Source: Sandarakinorhabdus cyanobacteriorum
Lineage (GTDB): Bacteria; Pseudomonadota; Alphaproteobacteria; Sphingomonadales; Sphingomonadaceae
Length of the DNA: 64,000 bases
Assembly (NCBI RefSeq): GCF_002251755.1
Contig: NZ_NOXT01000121.1
Span: forward strand, 62,001 to 126,000
Direction of reading: 5' to 3'
The notes beneath the pieces are model-generated. The model was not told the DNA's origin, made no database searches, and worked only from the letters and a program-made list of their open reading frames with translations. The translations under genes and the position numbers were made by a program. Below, in pieces: positions 45,801-54,276 of the stretch (positions are counted from its first letter, which is position 1; every line of letters starts with the position of its first letter).

Positions 45801-46133
45801 ATGACCCAGGATCGCAAGGCCGCGATCGCGGCGTACAAGGAACGAAAGGCCACGCCCGGCATCTACCTGATCCGCTGCACCGCCAGTGGCGAGGCCTGGG
45901 TGGGCAGCGCGCCCGATCTGGCCACCATCCAGAATCGCCACTGGTTCTCCCTGCGCCAGGGCGGCCACACCCAGCCCAGCCTGCAAAAGGCCTGGGCCCG
46001 GCATGGCGAAGCCACCTTCCGGTTCGAGATTGTCGAGACCTTTGCCGAGCCTGACAGCGCCCCTGCCAGCCACAGCGCCTTGCGCGACCGGGTGCGCCAC
46101 TGGGCCGATCAGCACGGCGCCAAGCCGATCTGA
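45801..46133 (+). CDS. GIY-YIG nuclease family protein
   Basis: A 110-residue single-domain GIY-YIG protein. The signature strand is GIYLIRCTASGEAWVGSAPDL near residue 20, where the second half is WVG rather than YIG. A conserved arginine/histidine helix follows (IQNRHWFSLRQGG). FRFEIVETF completes the domain. Small proteins of this type are structure-specific nucleases or have lost activity; the role here is unknown. It is divergent from DUF2239 with 68 bases between starts. Confidence 0.82.
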   Translation: MTQDRKAAIAAYKERKATPGIYLIRCTASGEAWVGSAPDLATIQNRHWFSLRQGGHTQPSLQKAWARHGEATFRFEIVETFAEPDSAPASHSALRDRVRHWADQHGAKPI

Positions 46134-46143
46134 TTTCCGCTGT

Positions 46144-46158
46144 TGACAATCATTCTCA
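46144..46158 (+). promoter_or_regulatory. Fur box and promoter upstream of the TonB receptor
   Basis: TGACAATCATTCTCA matches the 7-1-7 Fur consensus TGATAATNATTATCA at 13 of 15 positions (counting the free centre). It overlaps a consensus -35 TTGACA at 46143-46148. Iron-dependent repression of the receptor 41 bases downstream is expected. Confidence 0.8.
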
Positions 46159-46198
46159 ATAGCAACATTACGGCTCCGCAAGCTTTGAAGGAGTCGCC

Positions 46199-48370
46199 AT
46201 GTCCCGCCCCGTCCGCCTGCTGGCCGGTCTGCTGTTGTACACCGCCGCCCCGGCGCTGGCTGAAACCGCGGCGCCCGATGGCGATGCCGGTGCGGCGGCC
46301 ACCATCATCGTCACCGCAAGGCGCGATGCGGATCGCCTGCCCGATCTGGCCGGCACGCTGATCTTTGCCGGCAAGCTGGGCGATGTCGCCGTGCTGGGCG
46401 ATCTGCCGCCGGTGGCCAGCCGCAACCTGCGCGTCGCGCTGGCCGATATCCCCGGCATCCTGGTCTCTGAAGTGTCGAACGGCTCCTGGGCCTCGCTGTC
46501 CTATCGCGGCCTGGGTGAGCCGCACGAAAGCTGGAACATCCTCACCCTGCAGGATGCCGTGCCGGCCGTGCCCGACATGTACAGCTACCCGGCCGCCTAT
46601 TTCATCCCACCGCTCGAAGCGGTGGAGCGGGTGGAATTCATCCGGGGTGCCGCCGGCCTGCTCTATGGCCCGCAGCCGGGCGGCGCGATCAACTATGTGA
46701 TGAAGGGCCCGCGCCGCACCGCCGGGGTGGAAGGCAGCGCCCGCCTCACCCTGGGCAGTTGGGAGGGGCGGCAAGGCGCCGCCAGCCTGAACATCTCCAA
46801 CGGCCGCCTCGCCGCCGATGCGCTGGTCTATTATGCCGCCGGTGACGGCCCGCGCCGGGTCAACAGCGATCATGAGCAGCTGACCGGCCGCCTGCGCGGG
46901 CATGTGCTGGGCGATGATCTCACCCTCACCCTGTCGCTGGATTATTATCAGGGCGATTTCGGCGAACCCGGCGGCCTCTCCCGCGCCCGCATGGACGCTG
47001 ACCGGCGCGACGGCTCCACCCCGTTCGATCGCATCCGCCTGCAGCGCATCGCGCCATCGCTGGGCCTCGATTGGCAGCTGGATGACACGACGCAGCTGAC
47101 GGCCCGCGCCTTCTACAGCCGGTTCGAGCGCGAAAGCTGGCGTCAGGCCGGTGGCGGCTTCGGCGCTGTCACCCCCACCGCCAACGTGCTGATCCGCCAG
47201 CTGCAAGCCTTTGACACCGCTGGCATCGATGTGCGCCTGCGCCATGATTTCGGCGGCCAGGCCCAGCACAGCCTGACCATCGGCGCACTGGGCCACACGT
47301 CCAGCGCGCCGGTGTTTGTCGACAAGGGCGCCAGCAACGCCGATTTTGCCGGCACCGCCGGCGCGCTGGCCCGCGCCACCCGCACCGGCGATGCCGCCGC
47401 CCTGTTTGGCGAATTGAAACTGGGCCTGGGCGCTGTGCAGATCGTACCCGGTTTCCGGCTGGAACGGCTGCGCCAGCGCGTGGTCGAATCCCTCGATCTG
47501 GGCGTCGGCAGCGCCACGGGCGGCGGGCCCGGCACCGCCAACGGCACGCTGGGCAATCTGCGCAACATCAGCACGATTGCGCTGTGGGGCATCGGCGCCA
47601 CCTGGGATGCCAGCCCCGATCTGCGCCTTGTCGCCAATGCCAGCCGCGGCTTCAAACCGCTGCTCTACAATGATGGCGTCACCTTCCAGGCCGGCATCGA
47701 TGCCGCCGGTACCTTCGAGGCCAGCTACAGCTTCACCATGGAAGCCGGCGTGCAGGCCCAGGTGGCCAAGCCGCTGCGCATCGATGCCAGCCTGTTCCGC
47801 GTCACCTTCGAGGATCAGGTCGGCTTCCTGGCCGGGCCGCTGCCGGCCATCGGCCGCTTTGGCGCGGTGGGTGCGGGCGGCGCGCGGCGGCAGAATGTGG
47901 GCGCCATGCGCAACCAGGGCGTTGATCTGGCGGTGCGGCTGGATCTGATCGGGCCGGATGGCCTGGCCCAGGGGCGCGACACGCTCAGGCTGTCGGCCAA
48001 TCTGCAACTTCTGGATGCCAGTTTCACGCGCGGGGCGGCATCGGGCTTCACCCCGCAATATGCGCCGGGCCATCTGCTGCGCGCCACCCTGGCCCATATC
48101 GGCAAGGGCGGCCGCCGCGCCGCCCTCACCTTCACATCGGTCGGCGATCAGCAGGGGGCGGACAACAATGTCGCCGATTTCGCCCTGCCCGCCTATCGGG
48201 TGGTCGATGCCAGCGTCGATTGGCCGATCGGCGGCGGCTTTGCCGTCGGCGCCGGCATCAACAATCTGCTGGATGAACGCTATGCCGCCCGCGTGCGGCC
48301 GGGGGCCGGCGGCGGCTTTGATCCCGGCCTGCCCCGCAACATCTTCGTCTCGATCGGCTGGAAGGGCTGA
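46199..48370 (+). CDS. TonB-dependent siderophore receptor (FecA-like)
   Basis: A 723-residue outer-membrane receptor for iron chelates. A signal peptide (MSRPVRLLAGLLLYTAAPALA) is followed by a TonB-box-like ATIIVTARR. The plug domain contains DIPGILVSEVSNGSWASLSYRG and VERVEFIRGAAGLLYGPQPGG, a pattern seen in ferric citrate-type receptors. The rest is a 22-strand barrel ending in an aromatic-terminated strand (NIFVSIGWKG). A Fur box and a GAAGGAG ribosome site lie just upstream, so it is iron-repressed. The ligand is not determined. Confidence 0.88.
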   Translation: MSRPVRLLAGLLLYTAAPALAETAAPDGDAGAAATIIVTARRDADRLPDLAGTLIFAGKLGDVAVLGDLPPVASRNLRVALADIPGILVSEVSNGSWASLSYRGLGEPHESWNILTLQDAVPAVPDMYSYPAAYFIPPLEAVERVEFIRGAAGLLYGPQPGGAINYVMKGPRRTAGVEGSARLTLGSWEGRQGAASLNISNGRLAADALVYYAAGDGPRRVNSDHEQLTGRLRGHVLGDDLTLTLSLDYYQGDFGEPGGLSRARMDADRRDGSTPFDRIRLQRIAPSLGLDWQLDDTTQLTARAFYSRFERESWRQAGGGFGAVTPTANVLIRQLQAFDTAGIDVRLRHDFGGQAQHSLTIGALGHTSSAPVFVDKGASNADFAGTAGALARATRTGDAAALFGELKLGLGAVQIVPGFRLERLRQRVVESLDLGVGSATGGGPGTANGTLGNLRNISTIALWGIGATWDASPDLRLVANASRGFKPLLYNDGVTFQAGIDAAGTFEASYSFTMEAGVQAQVAKPLRIDASLFRVTFEDQVGFLAGPLPAIGRFGAVGAGGARRQNVGAMRNQGVDLAVRLDLIGPDGLAQGRDTLRLSANLQLLDASFTRGAASGFTPQYAPGHLLRATLAHIGKGGRRAALTFTSVGDQQGADNNVADFALPAYRVVDASVDWPIGGGFAVGAGINNLLDERYAARVRPGAGGGFDPGLPRNIFVSIGWKG

Positions 48371-48383
48371 TCAGGCCTGAACA

Positions 48384-48403
48384 GGGGCGGCGCGCGCCGC
48401 CCC
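48384..48403. terminator. Convergent GC palindrome after the FecA-like receptor
   Basis: A perfect 20-bp palindrome (GGGGCGGCGC and its complement, no loop bases) between the convergent receptor and AIM24 genes. No T-run follows. Confidence 0.5.
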
Positions 48404-48412
48404 CGCCCGGCA

Positions 48413-49240
48413 TCAGCGGTTGTTGCCGATGAAATCGCCCAGTTCGCCCAGGATACTGCCTTCGCCCCGGCTCTGGCCGCGGCCCATGGCCGCCTGCATC
48501 ATGCGGCCGGCGAGCCGGCTGAACGGCAGCGACTGGATCCACACCTTGCCCGGCCCAGTCAATCGCGCGAAAAACGCGCCTTCGCCGCCGAACAACATGG
48601 ATTTTACCCCGCCGGCACCGACCAGATCGAAATCGACACTGGGGGTATAGGCCGCCAGGCAGCCGGTATCGACGTGCAGCTGCTCACCCGGCGCAAGGGT
48701 GCGCTCCACCACGGTGCCGCCCATCTGCACGAACACCCAGCCATCGCCATCCAGCCGCTGCATGATGAAGCCTTCGCCGCCGAACAGCCCGGTCATGATG
48801 CGGCGTTGGAATTCGACGCCGATGCTCACCCCGCGCGCGGCAGCCAGAAACGCATCCTTCTGGCAGATCAGCGTGCCGCCCACGCTGTCCAGCTTGATCG
48901 GCAGGATCGCGCCCGGCGTCGGGCTGGCAAAGGCCACGCGCGCCTTGCCGCCGCCATTGTGGGTGAACACGGTGGTGAACAGGCTTTCCCCCGTCACCAG
49001 CCGCTTGCCGGCGCCCAGCAGCTTGCCCATGAAGCCGCCGCCCTGATCGCCCGAACCATCGCCGAACACCGTGGTCATCCCCACGGCGGCATCCTTCCAC
49101 ACCATGGCACCGGCCTCGGCCACGGCGCTTTCGCCCGGATCCAGCTCGATCTCCACGAACTGCAGTTCCTGGCCCTTGATCTCGAAATCAATATCGTCGG
49201 CGATGCTGCCCGACCGGCTGTGCTGCCACGGATTGGCCAT
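48413..49240 (-). CDS. AIM24/TIGR00266 family protein
   Basis: A 275-residue soluble protein of the TIGR00266/AIM24 beta-helix-like family. Diagnostic stretches are FEIKGQELQFVEIELDPGE, GAMVWKDAAVGMTT, GGEGFIMQRLDGDGWVFVQ and GGVKSMLFGGEGAFFARLTGPG, giving repeated glycine-rich strands. Bacterial function is unknown. The ATG at 49240 has an AAGGAG ribosome site seven bases before it; ATG 49246 is too close to it. It is divergent from the next TonB receptor. Confidence 0.85.
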   Translation of the reverse strand: MANPWQHSRSGSIADDIDFEIKGQELQFVEIELDPGESAVAEAGAMVWKDAAVGMTTVFGDGSGDQGGGFMGKLLGAGKRLVTGESLFTTVFTHNGGGKARVAFASPTPGAILPIKLDSVGGTLICQKDAFLAAARGVSIGVEFQRRIMTGLFGGEGFIMQRLDGDGWVFVQMGGTVVERTLAPGEQLHVDTGCLAAYTPSVDFDLVGAGGVKSMLFGGEGAFFARLTGPGKVWIQSLPFSRLAGRMMQAAMGRGQSRGEGSILGELGDFIGNNR

Positions 49241-49386
49241 TCCCATTCTCCTTCGCGTGCGTGCTGCTGCCATTATGGGTGCGCTGTATTGTAATGCCAA
49301 GACGGGGATCGGCCGAAAGTATAATCGCGCTGCCGCACGCGCCCGAATATCCTTTCCCCAACAATGGGATATGTGGGGATGGAATC

Positions 49387-51771
49387 ATGCGCCACCGGCG
49401 ATTTCGCTGGCTGATCGGCTGCGCCGCGCTGCTGGCTGCCCCGGCCCTGGCCGATGGCGCCGGCCCGGCCGATCCCGAACTGGTGGTGGTGGCCACCCCG
49501 CTCCATGATGTCGGCGAAGCCGTGCTGGCCGCGCCCGCCGTGGGCGCCACGGATGAGGATATCGCCGCCGCCCGCGCCATCGATGCCAGCGACTGGCTGC
49601 GCCGGCGCGGCGCTGGCGTGTATCTGAACGACATCACCGGCAACCCGCTGCAGGCCGATGTGAACTTCCGCGGCTTCACCGCCTCGCCGCTGCTCGGCAC
49701 GCCGCAGGGGCTGGTGGTGTGGGTGGATGGGGTGCGCGTGAACCAGCCGTTCGGCGATGTCGTCAGCTGGGATCTCATCCCCAAGGCCGCCATCCGCGCG
49801 CTGAACCTGGTGCCCGGCTCCAACCCGCTGTTTGGCCGCAACGCGCTGGGCGGCGCGCTGGTCATCCGCACCAAGGATGGCCGCAGCGATCCGGGTTTCC
49901 GGGCCGAGGCCGGCTATGGCCGCTTTGAACGCCGCACGCTGGAGGCCGAGGCCGGCGGCCACAGCGGCGCCATCGACTGGTATGTGGCCGGCAATCATTT
50001 CGCCGAAACCGGCTGGCGCGATCATTCCCCCAGCCGGGCGTGGAGCGGCCTCGCCAAGGCGGGCTGGCAACAGGGAAACAGCCGCATCAGCCTGTCGGCG
50101 CTGGCGGCCGACACGCGCCTGAATGGCAATGGCCTGCAGGAAGAACGGCTGCTCAACGCCCGCCGCGCCAGCGTCTACACCCACCCCGACACGGTCTGGA
50201 ACCGCACCCTGCTGCTCAATGCGGCGGCCGAACATCGCCTGGCTGACCGGCTCAGCCTCAAGGCCAATGCCTTCTGGCGGCGGCTGACGAGCCGCACGCT
50301 GAACGGCGATGCAAATGACGAGGTGCTGGGCAGCGACGACGTGTATGAACCCGGCGAAACCCCGGCGAACACACCCTTTCCTTCGGCCGCCTGCATCGCG
50401 GAGGCAGCGGACAACGAGGAGCCGCAGGAGGCCTGCAACGGCCTCTTGAACCGCAGCGCCAGCCGCCAGTTCGAATGGGGTGGAACGCTGGAGTTGGCGC
50501 TGGAACTGAAGGCCGCGCGCCTCACTGCCGGCCTAGCCTTCACCACCAGCCGCGCCAGCTTTGGCCAATCCAGCGAGTTTGGCCATCTCACGCCAGCGCG
50601 CGGCGTCATCGGCACCGGCGTGTTCGCCGATGGCACCCAGGATTTCGACCCGGGCGAGGATACGGACGCGCGGGTTGACCTGTCCGCCCGCACCCGGAGC
50701 CAATCGGCCTATCTGCTGGCCGAACTCACTGCCACACCCAGCCTCACCGTCAACGCCTCGGCCCGGCTCGACGCCACCCAGATCCGCAATCTGGATCGCA
50801 TCAACCCCGGCCCGGCCACCGGCAGCCTGACCGGCAATCATGACTATCACCGATTGAACCCGGCGCTGTCGCTGCGCTGGCAGGCCGCCCGCGCCATCAG
50901 CATCGATGCAGCCGTGGCGCAAACCAGCCGGGCGCCTTCGGCCATCGAACTGGGCTGCGCCGATCCGGAAAGCCCCTGCCGCCTGCCCAATGCGCTGGCC
51001 GGCGATCCGCCGCTGCACCAGGTGATCGCCCGCACCATTGAAGCCGGCGTGCGCCTGGAGCCGGCCACATCGATCTTCCTGCGCGCCGGGCTGTTCCGCA
51101 CCACCGCGCTGGACGACATCTTGTTCGTCGCCTCCCCGCGCACCGGCTTCGGCTATTTCCGCAACTTCGGCCGCACCCGGCGGCAGGGGCTGGAACTGGT
51201 CGCCGGCGCCGCGCTGAAGCGCCTCAACCTCTCGGCCAGCTATACTTTGCTCGATGCCACCTATCGCAGCGCCGAAACCGTGGGCGGTGCCGGCAACAGC
51301 ACGAACGACGAAGGCCCGGGCGGCGAAGGCAATATCCGCATCGTGCCGGGCAACCGCATCCCGCTGCTGCCGCGCCACCTGTTCAAGGCCAGCGCCGATT
51401 GGCAGGCGCGGCCGTGGCTGCTGCTCAGCGCCGATGTCCAGGCGGCCAGCGGCGTGTTTGCGCGCGGCAACGAAAACAACGCCCACCAGCCCGATGGCGG
51501 CCTCTATCCCGGCGCCGGCAAGACGAAGGGCTGGGCCGTGCTCAACCTGGGGGCGGAGGTGAAGCCGCTCTCATGGCTCAGCCTGATCGTGCAGGTGGAC
51601 AATGTGCTGGATGCCCGCTTTGCCACCGCCGCCCAACTGGGGGCCACCGTCTTCGATCCAGCCGGCCGCTTCAACCCGCTGCAGGCCGGCCCCGATGCGG
51701 CGCAGGGCGGCAGCTTCCTCGGCCCCGGTGCGCCCCGGCAATGGCGACTGGCCACGCGCGTGCGGTTCTAA
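49387..51771 (+). CDS. TonB-dependent receptor
   Basis: A 794-residue outer-membrane receptor. The ATG at 49387 starts a signal peptide (MRHRRFRWLIGCAALLAAPALA). A TonB-box-like region (ELVVVATPLHDV) is followed by the plug, with GAGVYLNDITGNPLQADVNFRG, VWVDGVRVNQPFGDVVSWDLIP and SNPLFGRNALGGALVIRTKDG. The barrel ends in WRLATRVRF with terminal Phe. The longer upstream frame is unsupported. No Fur box is seen; a TATAAT-like -10 lies at 49320-49325. The substrate is unknown. Confidence 0.88.
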   Translation: MRHRRFRWLIGCAALLAAPALADGAGPADPELVVVATPLHDVGEAVLAAPAVGATDEDIAAARAIDASDWLRRRGAGVYLNDITGNPLQADVNFRGFTASPLLGTPQGLVVWVDGVRVNQPFGDVVSWDLIPKAAIRALNLVPGSNPLFGRNALGGALVIRTKDGRSDPGFRAEAGYGRFERRTLEAEAGGHSGAIDWYVAGNHFAETGWRDHSPSRAWSGLAKAGWQQGNSRISLSALAADTRLNGNGLQEERLLNARRASVYTHPDTVWNRTLLLNAAAEHRLADRLSLKANAFWRRLTSRTLNGDANDEVLGSDDVYEPGETPANTPFPSAACIAEAADNEEPQEACNGLLNRSASRQFEWGGTLELALELKAARLTAGLAFTTSRASFGQSSEFGHLTPARGVIGTGVFADGTQDFDPGEDTDARVDLSARTRSQSAYLLAELTATPSLTVNASARLDATQIRNLDRINPGPATGSLTGNHDYHRLNPALSLRWQAARAISIDAAVAQTSRAPSAIELGCADPESPCRLPNALAGDPPLHQVIARTIEAGVRLEPATSIFLRAGLFRTTALDDILFVASPRTGFGYFRNFGRTRRQGLELVAGAALKRLNLSASYTLLDATYRSAETVGGAGNSTNDEGPGGEGNIRIVPGNRIPLLPRHLFKASADWQARPWLLLSADVQAASGVFARGNENNAHQPDGGLYPGAGKTKGWAVLNLGAEVKPLSWLSLIVQVDNVLDARFATAAQLGATVFDPAGRFNPLQAGPDAAQGGSFLGPGAPRQWRLATRVRF

Positions 51772-51792
51772 CGAAAACATCCTCCCCCGCTC

Positions 51793-51830
51793 GGGACAGA
51801 AAATCCTTCCCGGGATAGAAAATCCTCCCC
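51793..51830 (+). repeat. Tandem pair of a 19-bp unit
   Basis: CGGGACAGAAAATCCTTCC (51793-51811) is followed directly by CGGGATAGAAAATCCTCCC (51812-51830), 17 of 19 identical. It leads into a palindromic repeat. Confidence 0.6.
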
Positions 51831-51863
51831 CTCTGGGGGAGGTGCCCGCAGGGCGGAGGGGGC
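51825..51863 (+). repeat. REP-like palindromic intergenic element (copy A)
   Basis: CCTCCCCC-tct-GGGGGAGG followed by a second small hairpin (GCCC-gca-GGGC) and CGGAGGGGG. The same layout recurs at 62382-62425. It lies between the convergent ends of the receptor and the metallohydrolase and may also stop transcription. Confidence 0.65.
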
Positions 51864-51903
51864 GCACACGCGCACATCCTTGCCGCCCCAGGGGGCAGGA
51901 TGA

Positions 51904-52836
51904 TCATCCCCCAACCCGCGGCAGCCGCGCCGCCTCCAGCGCCGGCCAGAAATGCGACACGCTGCGCTGCAACTCCAGCCGCGCCACCGCCAGCCCGGCA
52001 AAGCGCGGCGGGATCGGCAGGTCGCCAGCCTCCACCATGGTCAACCCGGCATCCATCGCGGCTTTCAACGCCGGCTCCAGCCAGTCGATCCAGGCGCGGG
52101 TCTGGGCGATGGCGGTGCCGGGCGTCGGGTCCACCGGGCCATGGCCGGGCACCAGCCGCTGCTGGCCCAGCCCGGCCAGCTGGTCGAGCGCGCGGCGCCA
52201 GGCCGGCAGATCGGCATGCGGGGTCGCCGGCGCACGGTTGTGGAACACCAGATCGCCGGCGATCAAGGTGCCGGTCGCCTCATCCAGCACGGCGAGATCG
52301 GAGGCGCTGTGGCCCGACAGGGTGAGCAGCCGCAGCCGCCGCCCGCCGATCAGCACCGGGCCGGCTTCGGCCACCAGGGCCGGGGCCGGCAACTCGGTGC
52401 CGCGCATCCAGTCGCCCAGCAGGCGATAAAGGCCCGTGGAAAAGCCCGCCGCATCGCCCGTCACCTGCGCCGCCACCGCCGGGGTCGCCGCCACCAGGCC
52501 GGCCGGAAAGGCCGAGGCGCCGAAACTGTGATCGGGATGGAGATGGGTGAGATAGACCCGCGCCACCGGCTTGCCGGTCAGCCGCCGGGCCAGCGCCGCC
52601 AGCGCAAGCCCGTGGCGGTGCGAGGCCCCGGCATCGATCAGCACGGCGCCGGCATCGGTGGCAATGATGCTGATGTTGGCAATCGCGCCGCCATTGGCCA
52701 TGGCAATCGGCGCATCGGCGCCGCGCACCACCCAGATGCCCGCCGCCACCGGTTGAGCCGCCAGCCGATAATGGGGCGCGGCGGCGATCAGCGGCATCCC
52801 GGCCAACGCGCCCAGCAGGTGCCGGCGGGCGATCAT
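51904..52836 (-). CDS. Quinoprotein relay system zinc metallohydrolase (MBL fold)
   Basis: A 310-residue metallo-beta-lactamase-fold protein. The N-terminal MIARRHLLGALAGMPLIAAA is a twin-arginine-like export leader. The zinc site HxHxDH is His98-Leu-His100-Pro-Asp102-His103 in THLHPDHSFGASAF. Further ligands are in LSGHSASDLAV, LIAGDLVF and VPGHGPVD. It overlaps by ATGA the SoxYZ-like carrier gene, the pairing known from quinoprotein relay clusters. Its exact reaction is unknown; it is thought to support PQQ dehydrogenase function. Confidence 0.82.
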   Translation of the reverse strand: MIARRHLLGALAGMPLIAAAPHYRLAAQPVAAGIWVVRGADAPIAMANGGAIANISIIATDAGAVLIDAGASHRHGLALAALARRLTGKPVARVYLTHLHPDHSFGASAFPAGLVAATPAVAAQVTGDAAGFSTGLYRLLGDWMRGTELPAPALVAEAGPVLIGGRRLRLLTLSGHSASDLAVLDEATGTLIAGDLVFHNRAPATPHADLPAWRRALDQLAGLGQQRLVPGHGPVDPTPGTAIAQTRAWIDWLEPALKAAMDAGLTMVEAGDLPIPPRFAGLAVARLELQRSVSHFWPALEAARLPRVGG

Positions 52837-53633
52837 GGCGCGCCGGCCGGAATGGCGCTTTGGCCGGCAACGCGCCCGGCCAGTTCAACGCCGCCGCTGT
52901 CCCGCCCGCGCACCGTCACGCTTTCGCCTTCCATCAGGTGCGGCATCAGCATGATGGCCGGGTCTTCCGCCACCGACGCGTTGAGCGCCAGATCGGCCAG
53001 CAGCCGGCCATCAGCGCGCAGTTGCAGTGATTCCAGCCAGTAACTGGGCACATTGTCGACAAAGCCGGTGTCCATCGGGTGGCGCACCGCCAGCGCCAGC
53101 CGCGCCACGCGCTGCCCCGGCGTGCTCCACAGCCGCCCGCGCAGCTGCATCAGGCTCTGCGCCCAATCGCCCTTCACCCGGCTCACCGGCGGCGCCGAAC
53201 AGCCGCCACCGGCCGCATCGATCCAGCCGCCGGCCACCAGCCAGCTGCCATCGGCCACCTCCACGGCGGCGCGCACCGGCGTGCGCTGGTCCAGCTTGAT
53301 CCGGATCGCGATGAAGGCTTCGGCATCATGGGGCGTGAACTCCACCGCCTTCTGGATGGGGTTCAGATCGGCAAAGATGATGATGCGCTTCACCCCCGGC
53401 ACGGCGCGCGCATCCACCTGCACCGGAAATTGGCGCTGGTTTTCGGCGATGGCCGGGAATTGCACCTTCACCCGATCATCAAAGCGCACGCGCGCGCCTT
53501 CCGGCAGCACCAGCTGCAGCACGGTGGGCAGAAACGGCGATTGCAGCGGATCATCGGGCCGCGCCCCTTCGGGCGCTGCCACCACCGGTGCCGCCAGCAG
53601 GATCATCCCCAGCAAGGCTGTTTGCCGCCTCAT
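52833..53633 (-). CDS. Quinoprotein dehydrogenase-associated SoxYZ-like carrier
   Basis: A 266-residue exported protein (leader MRRQTALLGMILLAAPVVA). It combines a SoxY-like part, with the swinging-arm cysteine context GGGCSAP in the middle, and a SoxZ-like C-terminal part (RHPMDTGFVDNVPSYWLESLQL, ALNASVAEDPAIML). Fused SoxYZ carriers of this kind sit with PQQ dehydrogenases rather than thiosulfate oxidation genes; no other sox gene is present. The ATG at 53633 is preferred over a TTG at 53645. Its stop overlaps the metallohydrolase start. Confidence 0.83.
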   Translation of the reverse strand: MRRQTALLGMILLAAPVVAAPEGARPDDPLQSPFLPTVLQLVLPEGARVRFDDRVKVQFPAIAENQRQFPVQVDARAVPGVKRIIIFADLNPIQKAVEFTPHDAEAFIAIRIKLDQRTPVRAAVEVADGSWLVAGGWIDAAGGGCSAPPVSRVKGDWAQSLMQLRGRLWSTPGQRVARLALAVRHPMDTGFVDNVPSYWLESLQLRADGRLLADLALNASVAEDPAIMLMPHLMEGESVTVRGRDSGGVELAGRVAGQSAIPAGAP

Positions 53634-53689
53634 ACCAAGGGACAAGTTACGCGTGGCCGCAACTTGCTACCATCAGACCAAGGAACAAG
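53634..53689. promoter_or_regulatory. Direct repeat and shared motif in the SoxYZ-like/CXXCW divergent promoter
   Basis: ACCAAGGGACAAG (53634-53646) recurs as ACCAAGGAACAAG (53677-53689), 12 of 13 identical, 43 bp apart. The second copy is part of CCATCAGACCAAGG (53670-53683), the reverse complement of the CCTTGGT-N3-ATGG pattern also found before the aldehyde dehydrogenase. Confidence 0.45.
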
Positions 53690-53709
53690 ATGGGGGGAGG
53701 GTGGCTGCC

Positions 53710-54276
53710 ATGGCAAATGGCCATGCCATGATCGCACTGGCGGCACCGCTGCTGCTGGCACCAGGGCCAGTGACAGGCGGGCCAGCCGATTGGCGCGCCT
53801 CACCCTTGCATGATCCCATCACGCTCTATCGCATCGACCGGCCGCGCAGTCCGGTGCCCGGCCCGCCCGAAGGCGTGGCCGCCCTCGATGCCGCCGCTGT
53901 CGCCCGGCTGGCGCCCCACGCCCTGCTCATCGATGTCTCCCCGGTAGAGGCTGGCCGCCGCGATCCTGCCACCGGCCGCTGGACCCTGCTGGCCCCGGCC
54001 CACTCCATCCCGCACGCGCTGTGGTTTCCCGAAGCCGGCCGCGCGCCGGGCAACCCGGTCATCATCGCCCATTTCCTCGGCCTGGTGCCGGCGCTGGCGG
54101 CTGGCCGGCCAGTGATCGTCTTCTGCCTCGCCGATTGCTGGATGAGCTGGAACGCCGCCTTGCGCCTGCACCGCGCCGGCCTCAACGTCGCCTGGTATGG
54201 CGCCGGCCGCGATGGCTGGGCTGCTTCGGGCCGGCCGCTTGCGCCGGTCATCCCGTTTGTTAACAAGGAAAAATGA
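53710..54276 (+). CDS. PQQ-dependent catabolism-associated CXXCW-motif protein
   Basis: A 188-residue exported protein with a hydrophobic leader (MIALAAPLLLAPGPVTG). A rhodanese-like fold is suggested by ALLIDVSPVEA, HSIPHALWFPEAG and the final FCLADCWMSWNAALRL, where Cys139 and Cys143-Trp144 form the family motif. Family members occur only with PQQ enzymes, and the function is unresolved. The ATG at 53710 is set by the GGGGGGAGG site about 10 bases upstream. The stop overlaps the TonB receptor start as ATGA. Confidence 0.85.
   Translation: MANGHAMIALAAPLLLAPGPVTGGPADWRASPLHDPITLYRIDRPRSPVPGPPEGVAALDAAAVARLAPHALLIDVSPVEAGRRDPATGRWTLLAPAHSIPHALWFPEAGRAPGNPVIIAHFLGLVPALAAGRPVIVFCLADCWMSWNAALRLHRAGLNVAWYGAGRDGWAASGRPLAPVIPFVNKEK

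Noticed and set aside
45193-46149. A 318-residue version of the DUF2239 protein
   Set aside because: The N-terminal extension runs antisense through the GIY-YIG gene and lacks homology-like character; the ATG at 45732 starts the family domain.
52833-53633. A thiosulfate-oxidising Sox system
   Set aside because: The SoxYZ-like carrier is the fused quinoprotein-associated kind, and no soxA, soxX, soxB or soxC gene is present.
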